A stretch of DNA of 25,001 nt from Larix sibirica. Lineage: Eukaryota > Streptophyta > Pinopsida > Pinales > Pinaceae. Every line of letters starts with the position of its first letter. Position 1 is the stretch's first letter. Location of the stretch: positions 1 through 25,001 of the forward strand of contig NWUY0300030040.1 in NCBI GenBank assembly GCA_004151065.3. The letters run 5' to 3'. Under the pieces are notes generated by a model. It worked only from the letters and a program-made list of their open reading frames with translations, had not been told where the DNA came from and searched no databases. Made by a program: the position numbers and the translations under genes. Positions 1 through 10,461 of this stretch are shown piece after piece.

Positions 1-276
1 TTCCAAAAGAATACCTGCATCCACTGTAGACGCATTAAACTGAGCACATAAAGGGTTCCATGCTGACAGCAACCCCCCAGACAAACCCTCCGATTCAGAC
101 CCACAGCAATACCAGTTCGGTAAGATATTTAAAAAGGACTCACAAGCTTGTAAAAAAGGAACCATGGTTTCTTGTAAAAGTATAATATCAGGCTTCGACG
201 ATAAAAACAAATGCTTCAGGGTAGTTCTTTTAGGTCCACTACCAAACCCTTGCACATTCAGGGAGAGAATGAGCAT
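1..276 (-). pseudogene. LINE A ORF2, N-terminal endonuclease part (cut by window edge)
   Basis: ORF2 encodes endonuclease, reverse transcriptase and RNase H; only the first 92 codons are inside the window. The ATG at 276-274 shares its A with the ORF1 stop (TAATG). The frame is open to the window edge and shows endonuclease landmarks: SLNVQGFGSG (the Asn-containing first motif) and KPDIILLQETM (Glu of the QET motif). The corresponding LINE B segment reads SLNI, a stop, then IPDVILLQETM. Whether the rest of ORF2 is intact cannot be judged here; I class it as pseudogene because ORF1 of the same copy is dead. Confidence 0.75.
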
Positions 277-1990
277 TAAGAACCTTCCAAACGAGGGCAA
301 CTTGCTCTAAGGGCCTCAGGGTAGGATGGAGAACTGACAGAGGACAGAACCCTACCCACCAACGTCATATCCGATAGCCTAGGGTTTTCAAAGGAGAAAG
401 GGGCCTCCGACTTCAGGTTGGGTTCCGGACGCAGGCCTTTCTTACCACGTTTCTTACGAACAGTAACATTTCTAGAACGAATAGATGTTATAGGAATCAC
501 ATCATCCCCACCCTGTAAAGATGAGAAGACCGGGATAGAGGTAACACCCAGGACAGGGGTAACGACTGAGAGTTCAAGGTTGGAAAAGGGAGGAAATCCA
601 TTTGTCAAGCCCACATCCAATGGTTTAGTGGGAGAAATGTGAGCCCGAGGAGACTCCAATCCATCACTATAAGCCCCAGATGAAGCAGGGATCGGGGTGT
701 TATCCAAAATCGGGGCAGGAGACACAACCACCTCATCGCTAATACCAGTCGGGGACAAGATAGGGGAAACCGCATCATTCGATGTACAACCAAGGGGTCC
801 ATCCCCGGACAATAGACCATAATCACCCAATAGTGCAAAAGATGCATCCTCTTCCCTATATAACAGAGAAATAAACTCCATCTTAGGAATGAACTTTTGC
901 ATAACAAAGAGAGCGTTTTGTAACTTACCAAAGCTTTCCAACGCCGACGCATGGTCCAAAGGAACTGAGTGTAAGGAGTCAGAGGCCCCCAAGTAGCCAC
1001 CATCCACTAAAGGTTCAGGGTTGTAGACTTCTATCCTGGGGAAATAATTCTGGAGGTGACCCATGCCATGGCAGCCAAAGCACCGAAACGGCAGATGCCA
1101 ACAATCCAGTGTTTGGGTGAAGCAACCCCCACTCCAGGAGACCTCCACTTCCGGCGGTAGCCCCTGAGTAACATCCACTTCTACCCTCATACGCGGTGCC
1201 CGTCAATCAACCACCATCAAGGTAGCCTCCTCTACTAAAATAAAACGACCCAAAGCATTTGCCACCGATAAGAAATCCTTGAAGACCAACATTGTAGTGG
1301 AAAGCCCAACAGAATCACCCACAGGTTTCGTTTAGTTAACTTCTCATTCCATGGATTGAACTCGTAGTGCCAGCGCATAAAAACCAATGTACCAACCCCA
1401 ATGACCCAGAACCGACCTTCAATATCCCGCAAGCTATCCTCTGTGAGAAAATGGAAGCTATACCATCCGTTTTCCAACAGTGTAACCCACAGAATATAGT
1501 TAATAATGGGATTCCAATAGTTTTCCATCCATGCCAGGATCTCAGGTCGAGACAAACGAATAAACTGGAATCTACCCAAGAGAGTTCGTTTGGAGAGGCC
1601 GATCACCATATCGAAAGTAACATCTTTCCCCATAATACACGAGGGTTTAATCGAACTAGCCCTTTCCAGTTTAGTTTTCCTCCGCCGCCTAGCATTCTCC
1701 CCCGACAATAGCCAACTAGCTCTCCCTGTTTCCTTGCCCTGAAAAATTCGTTTGGGCAATACATTGAGAACTACCACCAGAAACATCCGCCGAACCAGCC
1801 GGAACAAAAACCCCAGGAACCGGAATGTCCTTGCATGAAAATTCCACCATGACATTTGGGTTTACAGAACACTGTCCCTAGGGTTTTGTGAAGGGCATCG
1901 CTCATCCCTCAATGCTCCAGGTGTGCCCGTATTCCCTTCAGATGTGACCCCCCCACCAAGTCCTGACAGTGACACTCTAGAAGGTGACAT
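276..1990 (-). pseudogene. LINE A ORF1 (DUF4283 + zinc-knuckle gag-like protein), broken
   Basis: ORF1 of plant L1 elements encodes an RNA-binding protein that packages the element RNA. A plausible start is the ATG at 1990-1988 (MSPSRVSLSG), like MMLSPRG in LINE B. The DUF4283-like part is read at about 1690-1310 (TLLGRFQFIRLSRPEILAW, then NPWNEKLTKRNLWV). A basic stretch (ARRRRKTK) precedes it. The next block is MRVEVDVTQGLPPEVEVSW, followed by a zinc knuckle at 1082-1041. Damage: in-frame TAA at 1862-1864, a frame change near 1285, TGA at 1203-1205, and Phe in place of the last Cys of the CX2CX4HX4C knuckle. The final 304-codon frame is open to its TAA at 276-278. It overlaps the ORF2 start by one base. 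Confidence 0.8.
1041..1082 (-). other. degenerate CCHC zinc knuckle in LINE A ORF1
   Basis: The translation is CFGCHGMGHLQNYF. The spacing is CX2CX4HX4C, but the last ligand is Phe (TTC) instead of Cys. The equivalent motif in LINE B (CFNCHKTGHIRHDC) is complete, so the change is a lesion of this copy. Confidence 0.8.
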
Positions 1991-2440
1991 CACACCCCCA
2001 CCGAGTCACATGGTATAGCAGGAGAAGGACACGGTAGTAGTACAGAAAAACCAGCGAAAAAACAGGAAAAGACCGTAACCGGAAGCAATAACCAGAAAAA
2101 GCATGAAACCGACCCGGTCGCCTCAATAAACAAGGTAGAACTGCAGAAACCGCAGCGATAAAACCGAAACCGGGAAAAGCACCAACCCTAGAAAAAACCA
2201 GAACTGGTGACAATGACCAAACATATAACAAAACCAACCAGGTTACCTCGTAAAAGCTGAGCCAGTTATGTCGCTTCCCACTTATTTTTAGACTTGGTTG
2301 GTACTAACTAATCTGAGCGATTAGTGGACTCCAAGTATGATAAAACAGCACTACCAGTGCCAAAAAAACCGAGGAAACCCAAAAAAACCAAGAATCCTAT
2401 CCCAGAGACCAGAAACCCTAACCAGAGAGACCAGAGAGAC
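1991..2440 (-). other. LINE A 5' untranslated region
   Basis: On the minus strand this stretch precedes the LINE A ORF1. About 15 bases around 2305-2320 match the LINE B 5' UTR (TTAGTACCAACCAAG), with further patchy similarity on both sides. It contains no convincing ORF. Plant L1 5' UTRs usually hold the internal promoter; no specific promoter element is visible here. The outer end is uncertain by about 50 bases. Confidence 0.6.
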
Positions 2441-3756
2441 CCCATACTTGTATCATACGTCTTCCGCTCTCTTGATCATCTACAAGGAGCAATACATATT
2501 AATACATAAATTTCTATCACGAATCTTCTGTCAAGTATTGAGCAGATCACTATCCTTTAGCCTGTATGCATAAACTACATGCATGGGTTACTGTCATCAA
2601 CAATGTCTCTGCTATGCATTTTTGCAGACTTCACAGTGGGTGAGCTTCCATGGTGATAGCTTGTCTGGATATCAATCAATGGAATATTTTTATTAAGAAC
2701 TAATTATGGTTTGGTTGCAATTAAATCATGTTGAGAAACTTCAAACAAAATTCAAAGACTTTATGTAACTCTTTGGTAAAAATACTTTTTAATTTAAAAA
2801 AAATTATTTACAACAAAAAATAAACAATATAGTGAAAGGCTATGTACAAAGGTATTTACATCTGTGTCCTCAAAAAACCTAAAATAGCTAGCTAATGACA
2901 ATCGGAGGCTATGTACAAAGAATCATTGTTATCAAAAAAACATAAAATAACTAAATGGTATATATAAAGGTATTTACATCATCTTCCTCAAATAAACTAA
3001 AATAGTAATAAAATATAAATAGGCATCTAAGTCCAATCCCTTGGCATCTTTGATCAACAAAAAACTAACTTCATTTTCCAAAACATATTTGTACCAAAAT
3101 TTCCAAAGAACGAACAGTGTTGAAATCATCAAGTTGTCTCAAACACCACAAAGTGTTAGAATCACCAAACAACACTCCTTGTTATTACAACCTCTTCTAC
3201 AAACAGCAAAACTTACACAATAATTATCCCAATTATGTTAAAATGGTTACATGCTCAAACTAAACAAACTCCCAACAAAACTTACACAATAATTATCCCA
3301 ATTGTGTTTCATTGTTTCCAACTTCACGCAAGAAAACCAAAATCCATTCAAGAGACCATTTTTTACCAACTATCTTGTAATAAAAATACTTGAATAAAAT
3401 ACTAACCATACAAACACCCAAAATGCGTAATTAACTCAAATTAACCACACACTATGCAAGGTCAACATCCATTAATATAATTCTTACGATTACTTCAACC
3501 ATTTTCACGTGCCTTGGAATATTATTTTTTTGATGAAAAACGATCATGCCGTCCAAAAGGTTGAGTCCATGTGAAACACTTGCTTTCGATATAAAGATTT
3601 TAAAAACATAAAATTTATTCTAATTATTGTTTCGTTTTATAATATGAGCTGGGAGCCTGGGAGTACAATATAATTTTTATAAAACGATGCGCTAGGAATC
3701 TTATTTTTAACATAAAAATAATAAAAACTGTACAATTTGTCACGTTCCCATTAAAG
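2441..3756. other. AT-rich intergenic DNA upstream of the transporter gene, with short direct repeats
   Basis: No gene is visible. Three degenerate copies of a ~50-base unit (GGCTATGTACAAAG, TATTTACATC, then A-rich with CTAAAATA) lie at about 2836-3006. A perfect 28-base direct repeat beginning CAAAACTTACACAATAAT occurs at 3207-3234 and 3276-3303. A small ORF at 3041-3223 is low-complexity and unsupported. The segment may be decayed transposon sequence, but no family could be recognised. Confidence 0.5.
3506..3511. promoter_or_regulatory. G-box (CACGTG)
   Basis: A perfect CACGTG lies about 440 bases upstream of the transporter ATG. This hexamer is the core target of plant bZIP and bHLH factors. 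A six-base match is expected by chance every few kilobases (others occur near 9725 and 10145), so only its position before the gene makes it worth listing. Confidence 0.25.
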
Positions 3757-3822
3757 GAGACATGTTTTTCAGAATATGCAGTCAGGCCTGAGACATGTTT
3801 TTCAGAATATGCAGTCAAGCCT
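3757..3822. repeat. 33-bp tandem duplication in the putative transporter promoter
   Basis: Two head-to-tail copies of a 33-base unit starting GAGACATGTTTTTCAG, at 3757-3789 and 3790-3822, differ at a single base (GTCAGGCCT versus GTCAAGCCT). The pair ends 126 bases before the ATG, so it lies in the core promoter or 5' leader. The unit could duplicate a regulatory element; nothing in it was recognised as a known site. Confidence 0.85.
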
Positions 3823-3948
3823 GAATGTTTGTTGGGCGTGTTCTAAATTAACTGCCTACTGAGAATGAAGGTTTCTGATCCAAGTTATAGAACCCGAGTT
3901 GTGACTGTTATTTGATCAAAGATAGAGGGAAAGAGAGAGAACTGAAAA

Positions 3949-6900
3949 ATGGGTTCCATGTATTCATTCCTGCCATTTGCAGTCATGATTTCACTGGAGT
4001 GCTTTGATGTGGGATTGACCACACTGAGCAAAGCTGCTTTCTCCAAAGGAATGAACCATTTTGTGTTTGTTGTTTACAGCAATGCTCTGGCTGCTGCCCT
4101 GCTGATCCCAATTGCATTTTTCGTTGACAGGTAAGTAGAATATGTCTCATCCAACCCATTTTTATATAACATTAACTATGAAGATATTTCCATTAATTTC
4201 TATATTTTTCATGTCCATATATAGCATTAGGGCATTGAGATGGCCATTTCCAGGCCTGTATATAAAACCTAATTTCATATACAGCATAACCTAGAAAAAT
4301 GTTGTAATTTGATGTGAATTATGCATGCCTAAGGGGCTTGCATGATACCCAACTGTCCTTATATTTAATTGGGTTTTCTGCCTGCAGGAGGAAAAGGCCT
4401 CCTCTGACATGGTCAATGCTGGGCAGATTTTTTGTGCTGGCGATTTGTGGGTAAGACTTATTTTCTGAGTAATTTATTTGTTCAAAGCTAGATAGCATTG
4501 GGAAAGCCTTTGAAATCATTTTAGAGCAGAGGGAATATTGCCCCTTGGGTTCTTTTGGAGAGGGTGATTTGGAAAATGCCCTGGTCACCTGGACTGCTAT
4601 AAGTGAAATTGTTAACAGATAGAACATGGTGATCGAAATTCCGTAAGCAGCTAGTGCGGACATCCCAAGCCACAGTGAGAGCATGGATGCTTAGTAACTA
4701 CGGAGCTGCATTTGAACCCTTAAATTTTCCCAATTCAAAATAAATATAAAAATCTAGTTGACTGAAGCTCATTCATTTACAATATGCTTGAATTGAATGT
4801 TGCCCCCTCTTTCAAGCAGTTGTGTTGGATCTTTTGGGAAAAATGATATGGAGAGTGCCCTAGGTGACCGGGAGTGCTAGGAGCGGCTGGTGCAGACTCC
4901 CAAGCCACAAAAAATAACATGGGTGCCAAATATGGAATGTCACATTTCAACCCTTAACTTTACCAGCTCAATTTTTTTTGTTCTAAAAAGCCAGTTGACT
5001 GAAGCCCTTTCACTTTTAGTATCCAAGGGCTTGCCTGCAAGCATTGCGGCATGTCTGCAGCATATCCCCCCGATCTTGAACCTTGTATGAGTTGGTAAGA
5101 AGCTTTCCTGTACTCTAGCACCCACGGGACTTGAGCCTCAGTTGAGCTGAAAACGGTCTCTCATGCAAAAAGTGAAACTCTTCTGCACGGTGTCACACAT
5201 GTGACCTACACATTGGTTGAAAAGGTTAAGTTCTCATGTCCAAGACAAAGTCTTCTGTGCAGCATGTCTCTTGCGTGACCCCAACATCAGTTGAGTCTCT
5301 GAAAAATTTATGCAGTGTCCAAGGATTACCCCCTAGGGCACTATTAGCATAAACCACTCACCTAAAGACATTATAATTTCGGCAGGCCGTTGATGATGAG
5401 AGCAATTAACTCCTCTTTATTTTGTTTTGGAGAGGTGGTTATCTACTTTGATCTACCCTTTTTACATTCTATGCTTCACTGTTACTCATTTAGATTTAGA
5501 TTTGGATTTGATTTCTCTTTTACTGTACTCTTTGCTGGAAGATGTGTTCTGCACTCCCTTTCTAGCTGTTAGTGCTTGTTGTACTCTGTAGTTCCATTAA
5601 CCAATTTTGGTCATTTATAGACATTAATAAAATTTCAAATGGCATTTAATTCTTGCATAGTTTGAAGCCTTGAACCTCATGTCGGGCTATGGAGGTCTTC
5701 TGCTTTCACCACTTGGAGCCACTCTAAGAAGTTGTAGTTTGTTGTTATGTTGGATTGCTATTTACATGAATCTCATATTCTTATTATATGAAGTGTGGTC
5801 GGACATGCAGTGTCACTGTCATGCAGAATTGTGTCTTCACAGGCGTAAACTACACTTCCCCAGTTCTTGCTACTGCAATGGGGAACCTAATCCCTGCTTT
5901 CACCTTCATATTGTCCATTGTTTTCAGGTATTGACCTAATCCAAATTTAACATTTGTTTTTCAGATATGGATTCATATTCCTTAGTCCACAATCTAGGAG
6001 GTTTTCAGTTTCCATGGATTTAAAATCTCTACCTAGATTAATTTGATTACTGCTACTTACATTTGTCTCTATTCAGCATTATGCCTAGCTTTTGTATAAT
6101 TTGTGCCATAATATGAGTTCAGGCTGGAGAAAGTAAACATAAGAAATTCTGGTAACCTGGCAAAGGTTTTGGGTACCCTCATTTCTGTATGTGGAGCGAT
6201 GACTGTGACTCTGTACAAGGGTCCTGTCATAAGAAACTTCTGGTTTCTAAACGATGATGTAGACAACAGTCACGATACTGCTCAGAACACAATTGCAGTC
6301 AAAGATTGGATTATAGGATCCCTTTTCCTTGCAGGGGCCTCCATCTCTTGGTCCACTTGGAACATAATGCAGGTAATCTGTTGAATGCTAATCTACTTGT
6401 TGATCCTCCTTTTGCATTATTGCTAGCAAGATTTCCATAAAGCAATTTGAAATATTCAGGTGGCAACTTTGAAGAAATATCCAGCTGAACTGTCCATCAC
6501 TGCTTTCACCACCTTTTTTGCAACTATACAATCAGCTCTTTTAACATCGCTTACTGTGCGTGAGTCAGCTGCTTGGAGTCTAAAATGGGACATTGAGTTT
6601 ATAAGTATTTCATATTCGGTATGGATCACAGCTCAGTGCCAGTCTCCTCATTGTGTGCTTGCAGCTTTCTCTTGAAACATGTGTCCAGTGGCTCTGAATA
6701 TGGTGATTCTTTCCTTGCAGGCAATTATTGGTACAGGTCTGACATATACAATGCAAACTTGGTGTAATCGCAAGAAAGGACCTCTATTTGTGGCAATGTT
6801 TAAGCCCGTTGGGATAGTAATCGCAGCCATAGCAGGAGCCATTTTCCTTGGTGACAAACTACATGTTGGAAGGTTTGGTATCTAACATTCTCAAGAATTA

Positions 6901-7208
6901 GCCATCATTTATTATTTGACAAGCAGATAGATGTGAGGATACGAGGGAAAAAGACAACAGCTAGTTGCCTATCTTGACCTTATTTTGACATCATCTATTG
7001 TCTTGTTGGATTCAGTGTGGTGGGAGCGTTTTTCATTGTATTGGGTTTCTATGCTGTGATCTGGGGCCAATCAAAGGATAGTGATAGTATCGATCAACTT
7101 TCAAGCACAGATCCTACAAAGCGGCAGTGGGAGCCTATAGATAGTGACGACATTGAAACTAAACAGCCACTGTTTGCAGACAAAGTCACTAAGGGCTTAC
7201 ATCAATGA
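3949..7208 (+). CDS. WAT1-related / nodulin MtN21-type EamA-domain transporter, 7 exons, 371 aa
   Basis: Predicted drug/metabolite-superfamily membrane carrier; family members move auxin, amino acids or other small molecules, mostly at plasma membrane or tonoplast, and the substrate here cannot be told. Exons by GT-AG rules with frame kept: 3949-4130, 4388-4450, 5811-5927, 6123-6372, 6460-6618, 6721-6872, 7016-7208; sum 1116 nt including TGA. Family hallmarks: YTSPVLATAMGNLIPAFTFI (residues 96-115, exon 3), TVTLYKGP (148-155), and KPVGIVIAAIAGAIFLGDKL at the end of exon 6. Two EamA repeats and about ten hydrophobic segments fit the usual 350-400 aa. The C-terminus is hydrophilic and acidic (after residue ~327). 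The start is in strong context (AAAAATGGG); a second ATG is at codon 4. No lesion is seen. The reading is confident to subfamily level, not to orthologue. Confidence 0.93.
4451..5810 (+). other. transporter intron 2 (1360 bp) with internal diverged repeats
   Basis: This is the long intron, bounded by GG|GTAAGA and CATGCAG|T. The acceptor at 5810 was chosen because it alone restores frame into VTVMQNCVFTGVNYTSP; a nearer AG at 5842-5843 would lose the family-conserved MQNCVFTG stretch. Inside, about 4520-4790 and 4835-5020 are diverged direct repeats sharing CCCAAGCCACA, TTTGAACCCTTAA/TTTCAACCCTTAA and AGTTGACTGAAGC. A second pair at about 5178-5215 and 5252-5295 shares CTTCTG..C and GTGACC.. 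blocks. The remaining introns (1: 4131-4387; 3: 5928-6122; 4: 6373-6459; 5: 6619-6720; 6: 6873-7015) are short. Confidence 0.75.
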
Positions 7209-7327
7209 CAGCAGTTGATCCATCATCATGCCACAAGTGTGTGTAAAGAGAGTAAAGTTCTTTCATGGAAGATTCCATGTGAGATTAAAGCTGTGCACTT
7301 CTCAATACATGTTGGCCCGTGTTCATC

Positions 7328-7391
7328 AAAACTTATATGGCCATTGAAGCTCATCTGCCAAAACCTATATGGCCATTGAAGCTCATCTGCC
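7328..7391. repeat. 32-bp tandem duplication in the transporter 3' UTR/downstream region
   Basis: AAAACTTATATGGCCATTGA... (7328-7359) is followed directly by a copy (7360-7391) that differs only at one base (T to C). It begins 120 bases after the stop codon and is probably transcribed in the 3' UTR. No canonical AATAAA was seen close by; a TGTATGAATCAAA stretch near 7415 could belong to the polyadenylation region. Confidence 0.85.
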
Positions 7392-8017
7392 CTCTTGCCT
7401 TTGTGCTATCAGACTGTATGAATCAAATTTGTAATTATTGATTACATAACCTCATCAGTGGTAAGAAATATTCAATTTCATCATTTTTGTAGTAGTTAAT
7501 ATCTTCTGCTACTCTCATCGGGGAGATTTTTGACGAGCCCTTTGTTATTTTATGAAATTGATACAAACAAGCATGTAGTCATTTTTATTTAATATCACTT
7601 TAAGAAGAGTTACCTGCTTGTTTACATGAATGCTATCCCTTTTCTGAGGATTTTTCAAATGTAATATGCTGCTCAATCCCATCTTGCCTTCAATCATATT
7701 ACCCAAGACAATTATTTTCTAATATCTATAGAGATAAAGGTTCACAATCAGAAATCGCCGTATGGATTGAATTCTGCACTTGCAAGACATTTAAACAAAT
7801 GTCCGCCATGACTGTTGCTCTATGCTTCTAGGAGTACTAGAGATTTCATAGTTGAAAGCATTCTTCATTGGAGTAATATTTGTTATGTTTACATATCATA
7901 AAACAGCAATATGTCGCAAGGCAGATAACCCATGTGGATATTAATTTTAGTCAATAGACTTTAACAGTTAATTTTTAGATATTTGTCGTCGATGTGTTTG
8001 TTTTGATAACTTATGGG
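7392..8017. other. intergenic DNA downstream of the transporter
   Basis: No gene, RNA or recognisable mobile element is seen. The first part probably includes the end of the transporter 3' UTR. Base composition is AT-rich. Confidence 0.4.
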
Positions 8018-8520
8018 AAGAAAGGAATCTTAGGGTTATTCTGCAAGATTTTGAAAAAGCGCCAGGGCAAAAAATCAGTCCAGGAAAATCAAAGATCTTT
8101 TTCATCAAGTGTACTTAGGGATCCAAAGAGGGATAAAATAAATTTTGAATTTCAGAAAGCAGAATTCCCCACTTTATCCAGTTCTTATTACGCCCTCAGG
8201 AATTGCGACCTACCACTGACAAATTCGGGAAAAAATTAGACTCTGGATAAATATAAGTCTTTCAGCGACAGGAAGATTGGTTTTCCTCCAATCTGTCCTA
8301 GAAGCAGTTCCATGATTTTAAAGCTCTGTCCTGATGGCTCCAGCAGGAAGGATAGCTGAAATCGAAGGGGCACCTAACGACATAGAATAATGTCACCCAG
8401 CCAATCAGTTACCGGGTGTTTGATTCGGGAGTGCAAAGCTGGAGAGGCTTGTTCAGAGCCAAAGTTTCAGCTTGTCAAGACCGTGGCAAATGGAGCTCAG
8501 AAGCACTCAACCCGCTTAGG
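8018..8520 (+). pseudogene. decayed LINE reverse-transcriptase fragment
   Basis: One frame at about 8018-8107 reads LRVILQDFEKAPGQKISPGK followed by SKIFFIKCT, the segment just after the YADD motif in plant L1-type reverse transcriptases (family pattern: L..L..FE..SGQ.IN..KS.IFFS). Another frame at about 8228-8370 reads WINISLSATGRLVFLQSVLE, then AVP, matching the family pattern W....LS..GRL.LI.SVL.A.P. A KFQLVKTV segment near 8460-8485 may be the next conserved block. Frame changes and stops interrupt it. The sequence differs from LINE B in the same region, so it derives from another, older LINE lineage. Edges are approximate. Confidence 0.5.
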
Positions 8521-8734
8521 AAACAGAGAGAAACCTTGCCATAGAAATCTATTCCCTTTGTCCTAATACAAATATTCTACTCATTTGGCTACATGAATTT
8601 GTCTAATGGAGAAATGCAAAAATTTATTCCAAGCGATTACTTAACCTAACATTACTTGAGAGAAGGCCTGCTTTAACCATATATCGCTAGATGGCCATTC
8701 AGTTCAAGGTTATTGTTGGGAATTTTATAACACA

Positions 8735-8845
8735 ACTGAATTAATTCATTTCTTTTTAAATATATAATTATATAATTAAGTTATAATGAATTAATTTATT
8801 TCTTTTTAAATATATAAATATATAATTATATAATTAAGTTATAAT
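8735..8845. repeat. AT-rich tandem duplication (~56-bp unit)
   Basis: The block GAATTAATTCATTTCTTTTTA with the following TATATAATTATATAATTAAG part is repeated once with small differences (about 8737-8790 and 8791-8845). It adjoins the dispersed AT-rich repeat at 8880-9020. Confidence 0.75.
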
Positions 8846-8879
8846 GGAAGTTTGGTAAAATAATATTAACATATTTTTT

Positions 8880-9030
8880 TTTAAACTAAAAACTAAAAAA
8901 CATTTTAGTTAAGACAATATAATAATGATTGAGATGGAAACACAATGTAATTATAATTAGTGTGATAAGGCTATGTTTTTAAACATTCACGTATAATAAA
9001 CATTTTACTTGAATCATAATTTAATATTAA
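8880..9030. repeat. dispersed AT-rich repeat, copy 1
   Basis: Blocks CATTTTAGTTAAGA, ATGGAAACACAAT.TAATTATAATTA and GTGATAA.G.TATGTTTTT recur in the same order at about 14790-15020. This suggests two relics of one AT-rich element, possibly a MITE or a non-coding transposon part. Ends and target duplications were not found. Confidence 0.5.
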
Positions 9031-10461
9031 TTATTGTAAAAAGACAATACAAAGATACCTAATTTGATAAGATTATGTTCATGTTGGGTTCCATCAAGTT
9101 GGGTACACCTATCGCCTTGAAAATGATCTTCAAATTCTTATGAGTAATGTCAATGCTCACAACTTTTATAGAATTAATTGGGACCTTTCTTGCCTCCTGT
9201 GGGCTTGGGAGGTTTTGGTATAATAAAAACAATGGTTCAAATGTAGGCCCTTTGTGCTTATTAATAGGTAGTGAATGTAGTCATAGGAAAAGGAGTTATG
9301 AAAGTCTTTTTCAGACATTGCATTGAGTTAGGCTTCTCTTTGTAGAAAAATAAGTGGTAGGGGAGTTTATTTTATGAGTTTATTGATCACCCCTAGCAAG
9401 GTCAAAATTGTTGTAGCCTTGACTATTCATAGTATTTAGAAAGGTTAGGAGGTCCCTAAACCATTCCTCTCTTGGAAGGAACTCTCTTTGAACATGCCTC
9501 TACATCACTGTCTCTAATTATCTCCTATTCTCTTACTTAGGTGAAACCTTTGTCCCAAATGACATAGTTCTCAGCCAATAAGTGTTTTTTGGTGTTCTAT
9601 TTTTTTCCCAAAAAAAATTGCTTTCATTTCTTTTTTTAATTACACCAAAGGTGTTTTCATGGTGAGATTTACTTGTGAGTCATTGTAGTAGATTCCTCAT
9701 CTCTTGGGTGAATAAATAAGTGCCACGTGCATCTTTTCCCTCGCTCCAAATTCGCAAAGTCATTTTCCTATTATGTCCTCCATTTGTAGGTCATTTTTCT
9801 TGTCCATAAGAGTTAGGCAAATTTTTGTACTCGTTTGTCTTGTCTATTCTATTCAATCTTCCACAGGATTTTGTTAGAGCCCGGCTTTGTATATATCTTG
9901 CAACATGTGCATGTGTGGATATGGAGATTTGTTCAAGAAAGGTTATGGTATCAACAACAAAATACTAAAGAATGTCCACAGCCTGGTGAGAAAGATGGAA
10001 GACCTGAACTCCTCGTTGAGACACTCGAATGCAAATATGTAAAAGAAGTCCTATTTGCATCAGTGATTCTCTTCATTGACACACACTTGATCTCCACATA
10101 TTCATTCCATGCATCCGAGTTCCCAATAAACCCCAAGCTTTTTCACGTGTTGGAGTAGAGGAGGACGCCCCAATACAAAATCAACACAACATATATTCAA
10201 GAGAAGCACAATTTCCAGCTCTTGTTTGGAGATTTTCTAGTGTGACAATTTCCATATATGGTGACTAAGCAAAAGGATTGAAATACATATTTCATCTTTT
10301 AACTAACCATGAACAATTAGGATTGTAATAGAACCGCCTTCTTTTTAAAGGAAAATATTTGAATCAAACTAAGAGATTTCAAATGAAACTTGAATTGAAC
10401 CACTCTTAGACCACTAAAAGGAAAACACAGAGCAAGCTCTTCGTGACATATGTTTTGCTAC
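9031..10461. other. intergenic DNA, no recognised gene
   Basis: No coding family, tRNA or mobile element was recognised. A 107-codon ORF at 9835-10158 and an overlapping 61-codon minus ORF have no recognisable domain; neither is called as a gene. Two CACGTG hexamers occur (near 9725 and 10145). Confidence 0.4.

Larger units (their letters stand above)
1..2440 (-). mobile_element. LINE A: 5' part of an L1-type non-LTR retrotransposon
   Basis: Read on the minus strand this is 5' UTR, ORF1 and the beginning of ORF2. The family is recognised from an ORF1 with a DUF4283-like domain and a zinc knuckle, followed by an apurinic-type endonuclease start. The 5' UTR shares TTAGTACCAACCAAG and nearby AAGTGGGAAG with the 5' UTR of LINE B (15301 onward), so both are the same lineage. 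The 5' boundary near 2440 is estimated by assuming a 5' UTR about as long as in LINE B; no target-site duplication can be checked because the 3' end lies outside the window. ORF1 is broken, so the copy is not autonomous. Confidence 0.85.

Noticed and set aside
1977-2237. 86-codon minus-strand ORF in the LINE A 5' UTR
   Set aside because: It has no similarity to ORF1 of LINEs B or C and is read before the proper ORF1 start.
4319-4684. 121-codon minus-strand ORF within transporter intron 2, with a hydrophobic N-terminus
   Set aside because: It overlaps exon 2 antisense and an intron repeat; no recognisable domain, and its duplicated counterpart at ~4840-5020 is not open.
9835-10158. 107-codon plus-strand ORF
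   Set aside because: It has no recognised domain or conserved motif and sits in AT-rich intergenic DNA; an overlapping minus ORF is equally long-lived.
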